DNA of 64,000 nucleotides. It comes from Ligustrum vulgare (Eukaryota; Streptophyta; Magnoliopsida; Lamiales; Oleaceae). Below the pieces are notes generated by a model. That model was not told the origin of the DNA. It ran no database searches and saw only the letters and a list, made by a program, of their open reading frames with translations. The first letter of the stretch is position 1, and the number at the start of each line of letters is the position of its first letter. The stretch lies in NCBI GenBank assembly GCA_963555705.1, contig OY743180.1, positions 34,690,129 through 34,754,128 of the forward strand, written 5' to 3'. Of the stretch, positions 12,201 through 21,783 are shown one piece after another. The translations under genes and the position numbers were made by a program.

Positions 12201-13569
12201 ATTTGGTGTCTACTTCGAATATTACTCCAACTAGACTTACCTACTCCTAGAACTACCCGTACTCGTGTAATAGTTATTACTCACTTCACTCCTACTCCGA
12301 CTCCTATTAACTCAAGTAATCTACATCAAACGCACAATAATTATAAATTCAATATTGAAATCTAAATCGAACTTCTAACTAAAAGATGTGCTTCCCTTGG
12401 AAGCAGCTAAGTTGTCCATATTCTCAGTGTATAGAGTCGAAACCATTCCAAAAGACCAGTATTCTACGACCACACCTTCTGTAATCAATAAAAATAATCA
12501 ATCATCGTCTAGCAAATCTTAAAAAATATTTTAAAAGTATACAAAAATAAAGTGTACAATAATAAATCTATTGCAATACAAAAATATGAAATTTCATAAA
12601 CTTCTCTTACTCCAAATAAAAAAATTTCAGTAAGTATTCCTTACAGTTGTTACTCTTAATCCCATATTTTTTAAAATTTAGTTCCTATTACCACTTACAC
12701 TCGTACTGCGACATACCTATCCCAAGACCTTCCCCTATCCAAATAAAAGTTATCAACCTCTTCAACTACTACTCTGACTCCTATTAACTCAGGAAATCTA
12801 CTTCAAACATACAATAATAATGAATTCAAAATTGAAAACAAAATCAAACAAGCCACAAGAATTTAAATAAATAAACTACTTCTCTTACGAGCAGCTGAGT
12901 TGCAGCCAGTTCATATTGAAAAGCATCCCGTAAAGATAAGAATTCTACGTAAGCAGCCTCTGTATTCGTTAATAACAATCATTCTCAAGCAAATCTTAAC
13001 AAATATTTAAAAGAAAAAAATAGAAAACAATGCAATAATAAATATATAGCAATATAAGAATATGAATTTCCATACACTACTCTTACTTCTACTCATGAAA
13101 TTTTAATAACTGCTCCTACCTATTGTTACTCTTACCCCTATTCCTTAAAATTTAGGGTCTCCTTCGACTATTTCCCGTACTCTTATAATAGTTATTACTC
13201 GCTTCACTCCTTCTCAGACTCCCATTATCTCAAGTAATACTTGACATTATAAAAGAGGCTAGGTTGTCGGCATATCTAGTGTGTAGTGTCAAAACCACTC
13301 CAAAAGACCAGTATTCTACGAGCACGTCTTATGCAATCAATACAAATAGTCACAGGCAAGCAAGTCTTAAAAAATATTTTAAAGTGTACAAAAATAAACT
13401 GTGCAATAATAAATATACAGCAATAAAAAAACATGAAATTTTAAGAACCGTCCTACCTATTGTAACTCTTACCCCCTATTCGTTAAAATTTGGTGTCTAC
13501 TTCGAATATTACTCCAACTAGACTTACCTACTCCTAGAACTACCCGTACACGTGTAATAGTTCTTACTC

Positions 13570-13574
13570 ACTTC
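13570..13574. other. Target-site duplication ACTTC (left) of element A
   Basis: ACTTC directly precedes the LTR at 13575 and directly follows the second LTR at 21784-21788; uninterrupted satellite has a single ACTTCACTCC here. A five-base duplication is the normal footprint of Ty3/gypsy integrase. Confidence 0.93.
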
Positions 13575-15291
13575 TGTAGCGACCAAGAATTTTTACGCGA
13601 TTAATAATTATTTTAATAGAAAATCGTGTCGCTACTATTTCACCCATTTTTATTAAGTAACGCCGTGACGTATTCGTATAGCCAAGTCAAGAAATAATCG
13701 AGATCGTTCGATTTTAAATTAAATTCCGAATTTCTAAAAATATCTCCATTCTCTTGATTTAAAGTATATTAAGTCCAAGTACTTAATTCAATGTTATCCC
13801 AATATTTATTTATACAAAAATTATTTTTATTATTGAAATTAAGAAAATATATGCAAGCATGAGAGGTTCCATTATATATAATAATTATGAGAATCTTAAT
13901 TTAATAAATATGGAAAAGTATATGAATGGTTGATAGACTCCATTATATGTAATCATGAAGAGCATAATATTTGTATAAATATGGAAAAGTATATGAATGA
14001 ATTATATACTCCATTATATATAAACATGAAGAGCATAATATTTGTATAAATATGGAAAAGTATATGAATGATTGATAAGACTCCATTATATGTAATTATG
14101 AAGAGCATAATATTTGTATAAATATGGAAAAGTATATGAATGATTTATATACTCCATTATATATAATCATGAAGAGCATAATAATTGTATAAATATGGAA
14201 AAGTATATGAATGATTGATAGACTCCATTATATATAATCATGAAGAGCATATTATTTGTATAAATATGGAAAAGTATATGAATGGTGCTTTACTTTAAGA
14301 AAATGATGTGTTAAAATTAATAGAATTGAATGATTATGTTTACAATATGCCAACTTTATACATCTATTTAAACCCATCTCTTTTACACACAACTCTACAC
14401 ATATACACTTATTTCCAACCTCTTGACAAAATCCACAAGTAAGAGAAATTCAAGGTGGTCAAGAAAGTTTTGGTCCATTTACTACTACACTTCATTTTAA
14501 TCTTTTAAAAGGTAAGTATATCTTATGTTTTTATGAAAATTAAGTATGTTGTTATGAAATGTAAATATACTTTAAGTTTTTATGAAAAGTAAGTATGTTT
14601 TTATGAAAGGTATTACCTTATGTTTTTATGAAAAGTAAGTATGTTTTTATGAAAGGTAAATACACCTTATGTTTTTAAGAAAAGTAAGTATGTTTTTATG
14701 AAAAGTAAAATACCTTATATTTTTAAGAAAAGTAAGTATGTTTTTATGAAAATTAGATATACCTTATGTTTTTACGAAAATGTTTGGATCATTGCTATGA
14801 AATCAATCTCACAAGATTGCTATTGGTCCCATATGATATGTTTATGATTATGCTAAGGGGACCGGAGTTTAGTAGCGCTACACATAAGAATTCTTGTCAT
14901 CTAAGTTCGGTAAAATTCTTGTGTCTCTCTATGTTTATGAGGATTTCGATCCTATCCTATGTTATGATGAAAATGATCCATATGCTTTCAAAAGAAAATT
15001 ATGCTTGGTATACTTACTGGGATTTTATAAATCTCACTCCACGATATTTACCATTTTCAGATAATTGAAGGTTCGAGGCGGTCAACATGGAAGTGGCAAA
15101 AGTGGTTAAGATTGATGAGATAATTACGTTGAACTTTATGTAAGAAAATTATGTTCTATTTTTATTCACAAATTAAATTATGGGATTCTAATTATTCTTT
15201 TGAATAATTTTACATTACTATTTAAGTCTCGATAATATGATATGAGTCACTTTTAGTGGCACTCGAATGGTCGAAAATTCGGGTCGTCACA
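13575..15291 (+). repeat. Element A 5' LTR
   Basis: 1,717 bp, TGTAGCGACC...GGGTCGTCACA. Its first 170 bp match the corresponding LTR end of element B in reverse complement. It contains a 71-bp tandem array and TATGTTTTTATGAAAAGTAA repeats (about 14515-14780). An open frame of 100 codons at 14766-15068 has no recognisable product and is repeated in all three LTR copies. Confidence 0.95.
13911..14285. repeat. 71-bp tandem repeats in element A LTR
   Basis: TGGAAAAGTATATGAATG recurs at 13911, 13982, 14053, 14125, 14196 and 14267, a period of 71-72 bp, with alternating GATTGATAGACT and ATTTATATACT variants. The same array is in the LTRs at 20067 and 23076. It may be a U3 enhancer-like array; no function is shown by the sequence. 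Confidence 0.9.
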
Positions 15292-15305
15292 GTTGGTATC
15301 AGAGC
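15292..15305 (+). other. Primer-binding site of element A
   Basis: GTTGGTATCAGAGC immediately after the LTR matches plant initiator tRNA-Met, as in elements B and C. It sets the element on the plus strand. Confidence 0.95.
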
Positions 15306-15460
15306 AAGTTATACTTTTCTGTAGACTCCTTAAATCATTTCAAAATATTTCTACAAGAAATTGCAATTAATCTATTTTTAATTTCAGTTAAAGTAATTAA
15401 TTTTCTTCATATTTTACATCTCTTGGAAAAAAATGTTTATGCATGTACAGTAAAGCAGTA

Positions 15461-15567
15461 GGTTACTGTTCGGTGAACAGTAACCGGGACACTGTTCACA
15501 TGAACAGTACTCGTGACGGTCACTGTTCATCATTTTAAAAAAAAAAATTTTTGTTCGGTGAACAGTG
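15461..15567 (+). other. Leader stem-loop cluster of element A
   Basis: Three inverted repeats built from CTGTTCA/TGAACAG: an 11-bp perfect stem with loop GGT (15461-15485), an 8-bp stem with loop CA (15491-15508), and CACTGTTCA (15521-15529) pairing with TGAACAGTG (15559-15567) across an A-rich/T-rich spacer. The same motif sits in the leader of element C. A dimerisation or encapsidation signal is an inference from position and structure. Confidence 0.75.
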
Positions 15568-17460
15568 CGTTTACTATTCAAAAAAAAAAAAAAAAAATTA
15601 ACTATTGATTTTGTCGTGATGGAGAAATATGAATGGATATACTTTTAAGTCTCTTATCACTTTAGACCTAACTTTATGTATTTGAAAATTTTTCTTAGTT
15701 GTCTAAATTATTATTTAAGTAAATCATTAGCAAATTGTTATTATGAATCAGATTTTGGTCTAATCATTTATGCAAATTTTATTTTGAATAACCAAATTAT
15801 TTTATTTGGTATTATATTAAATTGGACTCAATCATGTATGAAAATTTTAATTGGGCTAAGTAAATTACTACATGTATTGATAATGTATCAATTGGGCCAA
15901 ATCTCATGTAAAGATTCAAAAATGGTTAATGAATTTTTATAAGAAATAGACCATTATTTAATTATGAAAATTTTGACTCATCAATCCGCTACGCCACCTT
16001 CCACGTTTTGACTCCTCGAACCAGGTATGTTATGTATAATAGCAATTACATGGCATTTATGATTATATTGAAGCATGTTAAGTATGAAATATTCATATGT
16101 TATGAATCTTTATGTGTTACACATAATATACATGTCAAGTATGATATAAATTGATAGAAGACTCAATTTTTTTATTCTTTTCAATGTAGAATCATGAGAC
16201 AGAGAGGATATTTATATGAATTTTGGTGCATATTAAGCTTAGTAAGATTGACTCAATTAGAAATTAAGTTGGGTTGTAACTTTTGCCCAAAATATATGGA
16301 ATAATATATTAAACAAACAAAATTAATAATGAATTCGTACAATAATTTATCCCTTTATCACTACCTTTGTGTAAAAACAAGGGAAAAACTGTGGATGGTT
16401 ATTAGTACTTCCTCTTCAAGTTTCAATTTTCGGTTCAATAATTTATCCCTTTATCACTACCTTTGCTTAAAAGCAAGGAAAAACTGTGGATGATTATTGG
16501 TACCACTCTTCAAGTTTCAATTCTGAAAAAAAAAAAATTCGGAAAGAAAAGAAAGAAAGAGAACGGGTGTTGAGCATAATGGGAATAATATGACTTAAGA
16601 ATGATTTTCAAAATAATTGTTGTCCTTGAGTTTAGAAATGATGAACCTTAAATGGACTTTGCATAATTGATTTTAGACATGGCACTAAGTATGAGAAGTC
16701 AACAGAAATGATTAGAAATATGTTCAGATTATCTATCATTTAGATTTAATGAGAAATAGCGAGTCAATTTTATGAAGTTTTATGAGATGTTAAGATTATA
16801 AGTGGTTTTAATGAGACTTTTATGAGAAGCATTATGAAGTTAGAGATTTAAAGATTTGGTTATTGGGAATTAAGTAATTGATATTATGTTGAGTAAGTGA
16901 ATTATGCCTCTATATTGAAGAGAAATTTATTATGAACTTTGGCCTTGTGATTAAATTTTGGGAATATGATTTATGACTTATAAATATAAGTATGAGTAAT
17001 CTTTTGAGCCAATTAAGGTATGGAAGGAAGTGATATTGTGATATTGAAAAATATTATTTGAAATTGTTATGTTGAGGAATTATGAATTGAATTATGGGAT
17101 ATTTTTTGATGATATTGAAGTGTTGGAATCGTTTTCAATATTTTTAGATCGTTGTGATCAAATGTGGAGTTATTTATTATTGTGAGTTATGAAGTATGCT
17201 TATGGTTTGGGATAAGTCCAAATTACAAGGGAGACTTTGTCCAGAATTTTATCATTTGGAATTAAGAGCATGATATGATAAGCATCCACTAAAGGAATTA
17301 AGGTTAGACATGCAAGTTCATTTACATCACAAACGAGATTTAGTAGATGATAGCAGAGATTTTATTATTTTCTCATAAGGAGAACATACAAAGAGTCACA
17401 CTGGAAAAGAAATACATGAAACACGCAAAAGCAAAAGAAAGCAACATGGGAAATTCCTCA
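15568..17460 (+). other. Element A internal region, non-coding 5' half
   Basis: AT-rich, no convincing gene. It includes poly-A runs, a 96-bp tandem duplication (16341-16524), and from about 16590 to 16990 sequence matching the internal region of element B (about 34370-34850 in reverse complement), for example around GCCTCTATATTGAAGAGAAA. An 88-codon frame at 15676-15942 is AT-driven and not credible as a protein. Confidence 0.8.
16341..16524. repeat. 96-bp imperfect tandem duplication
   Basis: AATAATTTATCCCTTTATCA starts at 16341 and again at 16437; both copies run through AAACTGTGGATG and CTTCAAGTTTCAATT. The second copy holds the small hairpin TTGCTTAAAAGCAA. It lies inside the element A internal region. 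Confidence 0.88.
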
Positions 17461-17464
17461 AATT

Positions 17465-17682
17465 GAGAGATGTGTTTCCGGAGTAGCCGTATCCTACCAC
17501 CTCTGACCTTTTGAGGAAATAAAGAAACCTTCAAAGAGGTGTGTTTCGAGAGTAAGAATACTCCGTAATCTACCACCTGGAACCTTTCAGGTACACACAA
17601 GATTTAAACATTAAGGAAATCCTAGGAAATTAGAGGGGTGTCTCGAGAGTAAGAATACTCCGTACTCTACCCCCACCTATTC
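17465..17682. repeat. Three degenerate hairpin repeats downstream of LOG
   Basis: Segments near 17465-17513, 17533-17590 and 17631-17682 share GTGTNTC..GAGAGTAAGAATACTCCGTA.TCTACC. The last two contain the perfect inverted repeat GAGTA-AGAA-TACTC; the first has lost it. They begin within 10 bases of the LOG stop codon, so on the minus strand they would lie in the LOG 3' UTR. Confidence 0.7.
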
Positions 17683-17688
17683 TAAGAT

Positions 17689-18342
17689 TCATAAAGTTAA
17701 GTTTACATTAACCGGACTCCATTTTCGCTTGATTCCCCTTCCTTGCGACCAATCTATCTTAACCCCTGCTGGATCTTGTATTGAGATATATGACTGCAGC
17801 TTATCCAGTAGTTCATCAATAGTAGGAGCAGAAATAAGGAGCCTTCTGGAAAATGGAGAGATGAATCCCTGTTCCACAGCATAATCAAGAAAGGTTAACA
17901 AACCATCAAAGAAATTGTTAACATTCAGAAGCCCAATAGGCTTAGTATGGAGATCTAGTTGAGCCCACGAGGTAATGTTAAAGATTTCTTCTAAGGTACC
18001 AAAACCTCCGGGCAGGGCTATAAAGGCATCAGAACCATATAGCATACAAGTTATGCGTTCATGGATGGATAATGTTTGAACTTCATGCCCTCGTGTTTTG
18101 CCTGCAACATCTACCAAAGGGACAGGTATGACACCGATTACTTTTGATTTCTCTGCAAGAGCAGATTGGGAAACACAACCCATTAGACCACTGCTACCAC
18201 CCCCATACACAAGAGTGATACCTTTTCCCCCCAGTTTCTTTCCAAGATCTACGGCCGCTTCTAGATAACTGAAGCCTTTCCCCACTTTTGATCCACAAAA
18301 TACACAAATAGTTTTGATCTGTCGAAGTTTTGGTGCTTCCAT
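17689..18342 (-). CDS. LOG: LOG-family cytokinin riboside 5'-monophosphate phosphoribohydrolase
   Basis: LOG enzymes release active cytokinin bases from cytokinin ribotides in the cytosol. The ORF is 217 codons from ATG, the usual plant LOG length, uninterrupted. Visible features are the Rossmann-fold start ICVFCGS (residues 12-18), VYGGGSSGLMG (45-55), the conserved Arg in IHER (R96), the signature PGGFGTLEE (111-119, the PGGxGTxxE motif with E119), and WAQL...KPIGLLNVN (126-142). Differences from typical plant LOGs are F114 where Tyr is common in PGGYGT and Ile97 where Lys usually follows the Arg. Plant LOG genes normally have several introns, so the single open exon suggests a processed copy. 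It lies antisense inside element A, 296 bp downstream of a second antisense ORF. No lesion is visible; expression is unknown. Confidence 0.9.
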   Translation of the reverse strand: MEAPKLRQIKTICVFCGSKVGKGFSYLEAAVDLGKKLGGKGITLVYGGGSSGLMGCVSQSALAEKSKVIGVIPVPLVDVAGKTRGHEVQTLSIHERITCMLYGSDAFIALPGGFGTLEEIFNITSWAQLDLHTKPIGLLNVNNFFDGLLTFLDYAVEQGFISPFSRRLLISAPTIDELLDKLQSYISIQDPAGVKIDWSQGRGIKRKWSPVNVNLTL

Positions 18343-18638
18343 CTTTGATAGTATAGAAGAGAAAACTTACGAAGAAGATGTGATTTTGGGATGCCTGAAC
18401 TATGAAATATGTTTGACTATTTAAAGCCGGAAAAATTTACTGTTTTTGATTGATTATGAAAAAGTAAAGATTTACTTTTGACAAAATCGGCCAACTTTTG
18501 ACTGTTTTACCAAAGATATCACCTTTCGGTGATTTATTTCCAGCTTTATCAAAACTCGAGAAAGGAAAATATATTTTATTTCCAAAACGCGTGAAAGAAA
18601 ACAGCAAAATATTTTAAATGTGTATCAAGAGATTTACC
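18343..18638 (-). promoter_or_regulatory. Putative promoter and 5' UTR of the antisense LOG copy
   Basis: The 296-bp spacer between the two antisense ORFs. On the minus strand CTTTAAATAG (18417-18426) lies about 75 bases before the LOG ATG and could act as a TATA box, followed by a pyrimidine-rich leader (CATCTTCTTCG, TTTTCTCTTC) of the kind seen in plant 5' UTRs. Further upstream ATCACC-GAAA-GGTGAT (18518-18533) is a GNRA-type hairpin. Promoter activity is inferred from these strings only. Confidence 0.4.
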
Positions 18639-19238
18639 TTATATCATTGTTGAACTGCCAGAAGCCTCATTTTGTAAAACAGACTGGCAAACAGGATCTT
18701 TTGTTATTATATTTTGGAGACTATAACGATTTTTGTCCTCGTTAAACTGAGCGTATAAGGAGAGAAGTTCACGTTGCACATAACCACTTGGGTGCGTCTC
18801 AAGAGTCAGTCGAATATCATCCAAAGACTCCTTACTCAGTCCACCCTTTATGAATTTGATTTTATCATCCTGATTAGTAGAAGAATATCCTACTGTTTTG
18901 CAACGAGTATCACAGTTCCAACGAGCACATTTGTAGCAACCATTCAGCCTTTTTGCTCTTCGTTTCTTTGCGAAGGTGCTTTTGCCTAAACCAGGCATGT
19001 GCTTTGGAAATGTCATAGGTAATTCACCAGATAGTCGAACCTTTGCTTCGATCAACCAGCGAACATCTTCTAAAACACCATGAGCCATCAGCAACCTCAA
19101 TCTTTCGAGTCTTATTCGATAAATTTTCCTCAGATCATTCATTGGAAGACTGTAATAATACTTGCGAATGTTTGTAAGAATGATATCCATGTTTTTGATG
19201 GATCTAACCTCTTCCCAGCATGAACTATTTAAAAGCAT
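18639..19238 (-). CDS. Unrecognised protein with a CX2CX4CX3C cluster
   Basis: 199 codons from ATG (a second in-frame Met at residue 17 could also be used). I do not recognise the family. What can be seen: an amphipathic, Arg/Leu-rich N-terminal half (residues 35-70), a basic stretch KKRRAKR (91-97) resembling a nuclear localisation signal, directly followed by Cys101, Cys104, Cys109 and Cys113, spaced like a small zinc site, then a mixed helical-looking C-terminus. The spacing is not a retroviral CCHC knuckle. The composition is much less AT-driven than the surroundings and there are no stops, which argues for a real coding origin. Like LOG it is antisense inside element A and intronless as far as can be seen, so it is probably a second captured host sequence, or part of one captured transcript with LOG. 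Confidence 0.65.
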   Translation of the reverse strand: MLLNSSCWEEVRSIKNMDIILTNIRKYYYSLPMNDLRKIYRIRLERLRLLMAHGVLEDVRWLIEAKVRLSGELPMTFPKHMPGLGKSTFAKKRRAKRLNGCYKCARWNCDTRCKTVGYSSTNQDDKIKFIKGGLSKESLDDIRLTLETHPSGYVQRELLSLYAQFNEDKNRYSLQNIITKDPVCQSVLQNEASGSSTMI

Positions 19239-20050
19239 TAAGGATCGGAGGGAATCCGCGTGATATTGATTTCAGCAAGAAAGCGCGGAATAGAATAATG
19301 GAAAAGAGGGAACAAGAGTTTATGCGCCGTTTACTTTCTTGATAAAAGGAAGATTTGATGATGACGGGATTTGAGATATGGAATATTTTCTTGGATTTTT
19401 GGGTACTGATATTTTGATATAATAATCAAGGTATAGAAATAATACGGGGATACGTGAAAGTGAAATAAGGACTGTATTGAATCAGGATTAATAAGTTTGT
19501 ACAAGTGAAAGGAATACCTTACGGGAAATGTTATGATATTTGAGTTAAGAATTTTAATTATTTGGGAGATATTTGTTTATTGAATTTTGCAGAAATTTTG
19601 TGAATAACATGTTTGGATATATTACATAGAGAATATTCAGGTAATCGTTTTAATTATTTTGGGATATTTGGTGATAAGAAGAAATGACAAATTATTATGG
19701 TATGATATGTTAGTAAAGATTTATTGAAATTTTAGAGATATTAATACGAATATTTGAGGTTACATGATACTATGATAAGTGACAGGTTACATGAGTACTA
19801 CAAGATATGATGAAATATCACATACGATTGGAAATTTTCATTTTGAGTTAGAATTTATGAGTAGACACATATGTCTATTATTGATAAGAAAAATACATGT
19901 TCTTAAGAAAACAAAGAGATGCATTTAGTAAAAGTCCAGTGGGTTAGATATTATAATGATGAGATTACTAAGAGAAAGAAGAGAAGATATTCTGATTAAG
20001 TGTTCAGAAATCATAAGATCAAGTAAGTTTAATTTCGAGGACGAAATTAT
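19239..20050 (+). other. Element A internal region, non-coding 3' part
   Basis: No gene seen. From about 19300 onward it matches the internal region of element B next to its polypurine tract (about 32792-33560 in reverse complement), including GTGAAAGTGAAATAAGGACT-like and GAGTAGACACATATGTCTA strings, ending in AATTTCGAGGACGAAATTAT. This marks the right limit of the cargo near 19.3 kb. Confidence 0.8.
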
Positions 20051-20066
20051 TTTAAGGGGGTAAGTT
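20051..20066 (+). other. Polypurine tract of element A
   Basis: TTTAAGGGGGTAAGTT directly before the 3' LTR; AAGGGGG is the purine core that primes plus-strand DNA synthesis. Element B has the equivalent AAGGAGG on its strand. Confidence 0.8.
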
Positions 20067-21783
20067 TGTAGCGACCAAGAATTTTTACGCGATTAATAAT
20101 TATTTTAATAGAAAATCGTGTCGCTACTATTTCACCCATTTTTATTAAGTAACGCCGTGACGTATTCGTATAGCCAAGTCAAGAAATAATCGAGATCGTT
20201 CGATTTTAAATTAAATTCCGAATTTCTAAAAATATCTCCATTCTCTTGATTTAAAGTATATTAAGTCCAAGTACTTAATTCAATGTTATCCCAATATTTA
20301 TTTATACAAAAATTATTTTTATTATTGAAATTAAGAAAATATATGCAAGCATGAGAGGTTCCATTATATATAATAATTATGAGAATCTTAATTTAATAAA
20401 TATGGAAAAGTATATGAATGGTTGATAGACTCCATTATATGTAATCATGAAGAGCATAATATTTGTATAAATATGGAAAAGTATATGAATGAATTATATA
20501 CTCCATTATATATAAACATGAAGAGCATAATATTTGTATAAATATGGAAAAGTATATGAATGATTGATAAGACTCCATTATATGTAATTATGAAGAGCAT
20601 AATATTTGTATAAATATGGAAAAGTATATGAATGATTTATATACTCCATTATATATAATCATGAAGAGCATAATAATTGTATAAATATGGAAAAGTATAT
20701 GAATGATTGATAGACTCCATTATATATAATCATGAAGAGCATATTATTTGTATAAATATGGAAAAGTATATGAATGGTGCTTTACTTTAAGAAAATGATG
20801 TGTTAAAATTAATAGAATTGAATGATTATGTTTACAATATGCCAACTTTATACATCTATTTAAACCCATCTCTTTTACACACAACTCTACACATATACAC
20901 TTATTTCCAACCTCTTGACAAAATCCACAAGTAAGAGAAATTCAAGGTGGTCAAGAAAGTTTTGGTCCATTTACTACTACACTTCATTTTAATCTTTTAA
21001 AAGGTAAGTATATCTTATGTTTTTATGAAAATTAAGTATGTTGTTATGAAATGTAAATATACTTTAAGTTTTTATGAAAAGTAAGTATGTTTTTATGAAA
21101 GGTATTACCTTATGTTTTTATGAAAAGTAAGTATGTTTTTATGAAAGGTAAATACACCTTATGTTTTTAAGAAAAGTAAGTATGTTTTTATGAAAAGTAA
21201 AATACCTTATATTTTTAAGAAAAGTAAGTATGTTTTTATGAAAATTAGATATACCTTATGTTTTTACGAAAATGTTTGGATCATTGCTATGAAATCAATC
21301 TCACAAGATTGCTATTGGTCCCATATGATATGTTTATGATTATGCTAAGGGGACCGGAGTTTAGTAGCGCTACACATAAGAATTCTTGTCATCTAAGTTC
21401 GGTAAAATTCTTGTGTCTCTCTATGTTTATGAGGATTTCGATCCTATCCTATGTTATGATGAAAATGATCCATATGCTTTCAAAAGAAAATTATGCTTGG
21501 TATACTTACTGGGATTTTATAAATCTCACTCCACGATATTTACCATTTTCAGATAATTGAAGGTTCGAGGCGGTCAACATGGAAGTGGCAAAAGTGGTTA
21601 AGATTGATGAGATAATTACGTTGAACTTTATGTAAGAAAATTATGTTCTATTTTTATTCACAAATTAAATTATGGGATTCTAATTATTCTTTTGAATAAT
21701 TTTACATTACTATTTAAGTCTCGATAATATGATATGAGTCACTTTTAGTGGCACTCGAATGGTCGAAAATTCGGGTCGTCACA
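20067..21783 (+). repeat. Element A 3' LTR
   Basis: 1,717 bp, no difference from the 5' LTR noticed by eye, TGTAGCGACC to GTCGTCACA, followed by the ACTTC target duplication (21784-21788). Confidence 0.95.

Larger units (their letters stand above)
5595..13574. repeat. Complex satellite, block 1 (1,369-bp trimeric units)
   Basis: Tandem array between elements C and A. A partial unit (subrepeats b and c, 5606-6539) precedes units starting at 6540, 7909, 9278 and 10647, each exactly 1,369 bp, then a shorter 1,287-bp unit (12016-13302) and a partial subrepeat a cut by element A. The units at 7909 and 10647 look identical, and those at 6540 and 9278 nearly so, with different diagnostic bases, so the effective repeat is 2,738 bp. 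Each unit is three diverged repeats of about 450 bp. No ATG-initiated ORF or RNA gene is recognisable. Confidence 0.95.
13575..21783 (+). mobile_element. Element A: complete non-autonomous LTR retrotransposon with gene cargo
   Basis: 8,209 bp: two 1,717-bp LTRs in which no difference was noticed by eye, a primer-binding site, a 4,775-bp internal region, a polypurine tract and 5-bp target duplications. There is no gag or pol. The internal region instead holds two minus-strand ORFs, a LOG-family gene and an unrecognised protein, within about 17.0-19.3 kb. The internal flanks (about 16.6-17.0 kb and 19.3-20.07 kb) match the internal sequence of element B, so A and B are one family and the cargo sits in a variable middle. 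The apparently identical LTRs imply a recent insertion. Mobility would require Gag-Pol from another element. Confidence 0.93.

Noticed and set aside
5595..13574. Calling the satellite the centromere repeat of a named species
   Set aside because: The higher-order form is suggestive, but nothing in the sequence identifies the species or CENH3 binding.
14766..15068. 100-codon frame in the element A LTR, repeated at 21258 and 24267
   Set aside because: It lies within LTR repeats, has repeat-derived composition and no recognisable domain; three identical copies only reflect three LTR copies.
15676..15942. 88-codon frame in the element A internal region
   Set aside because: AT-driven composition, no motif, and not in a position expected for gag.
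17373..17600. 75-codon minus-strand frame after LOG
   Set aside because: It crosses the degenerate hairpin repeats and reads as UTR-like sequence; no domain is visible.
18774..18989. Plus-strand 71-codon frame opposite the Cys-cluster ORF
   Set aside because: It is a shadow of the better-supported minus-strand ORF.
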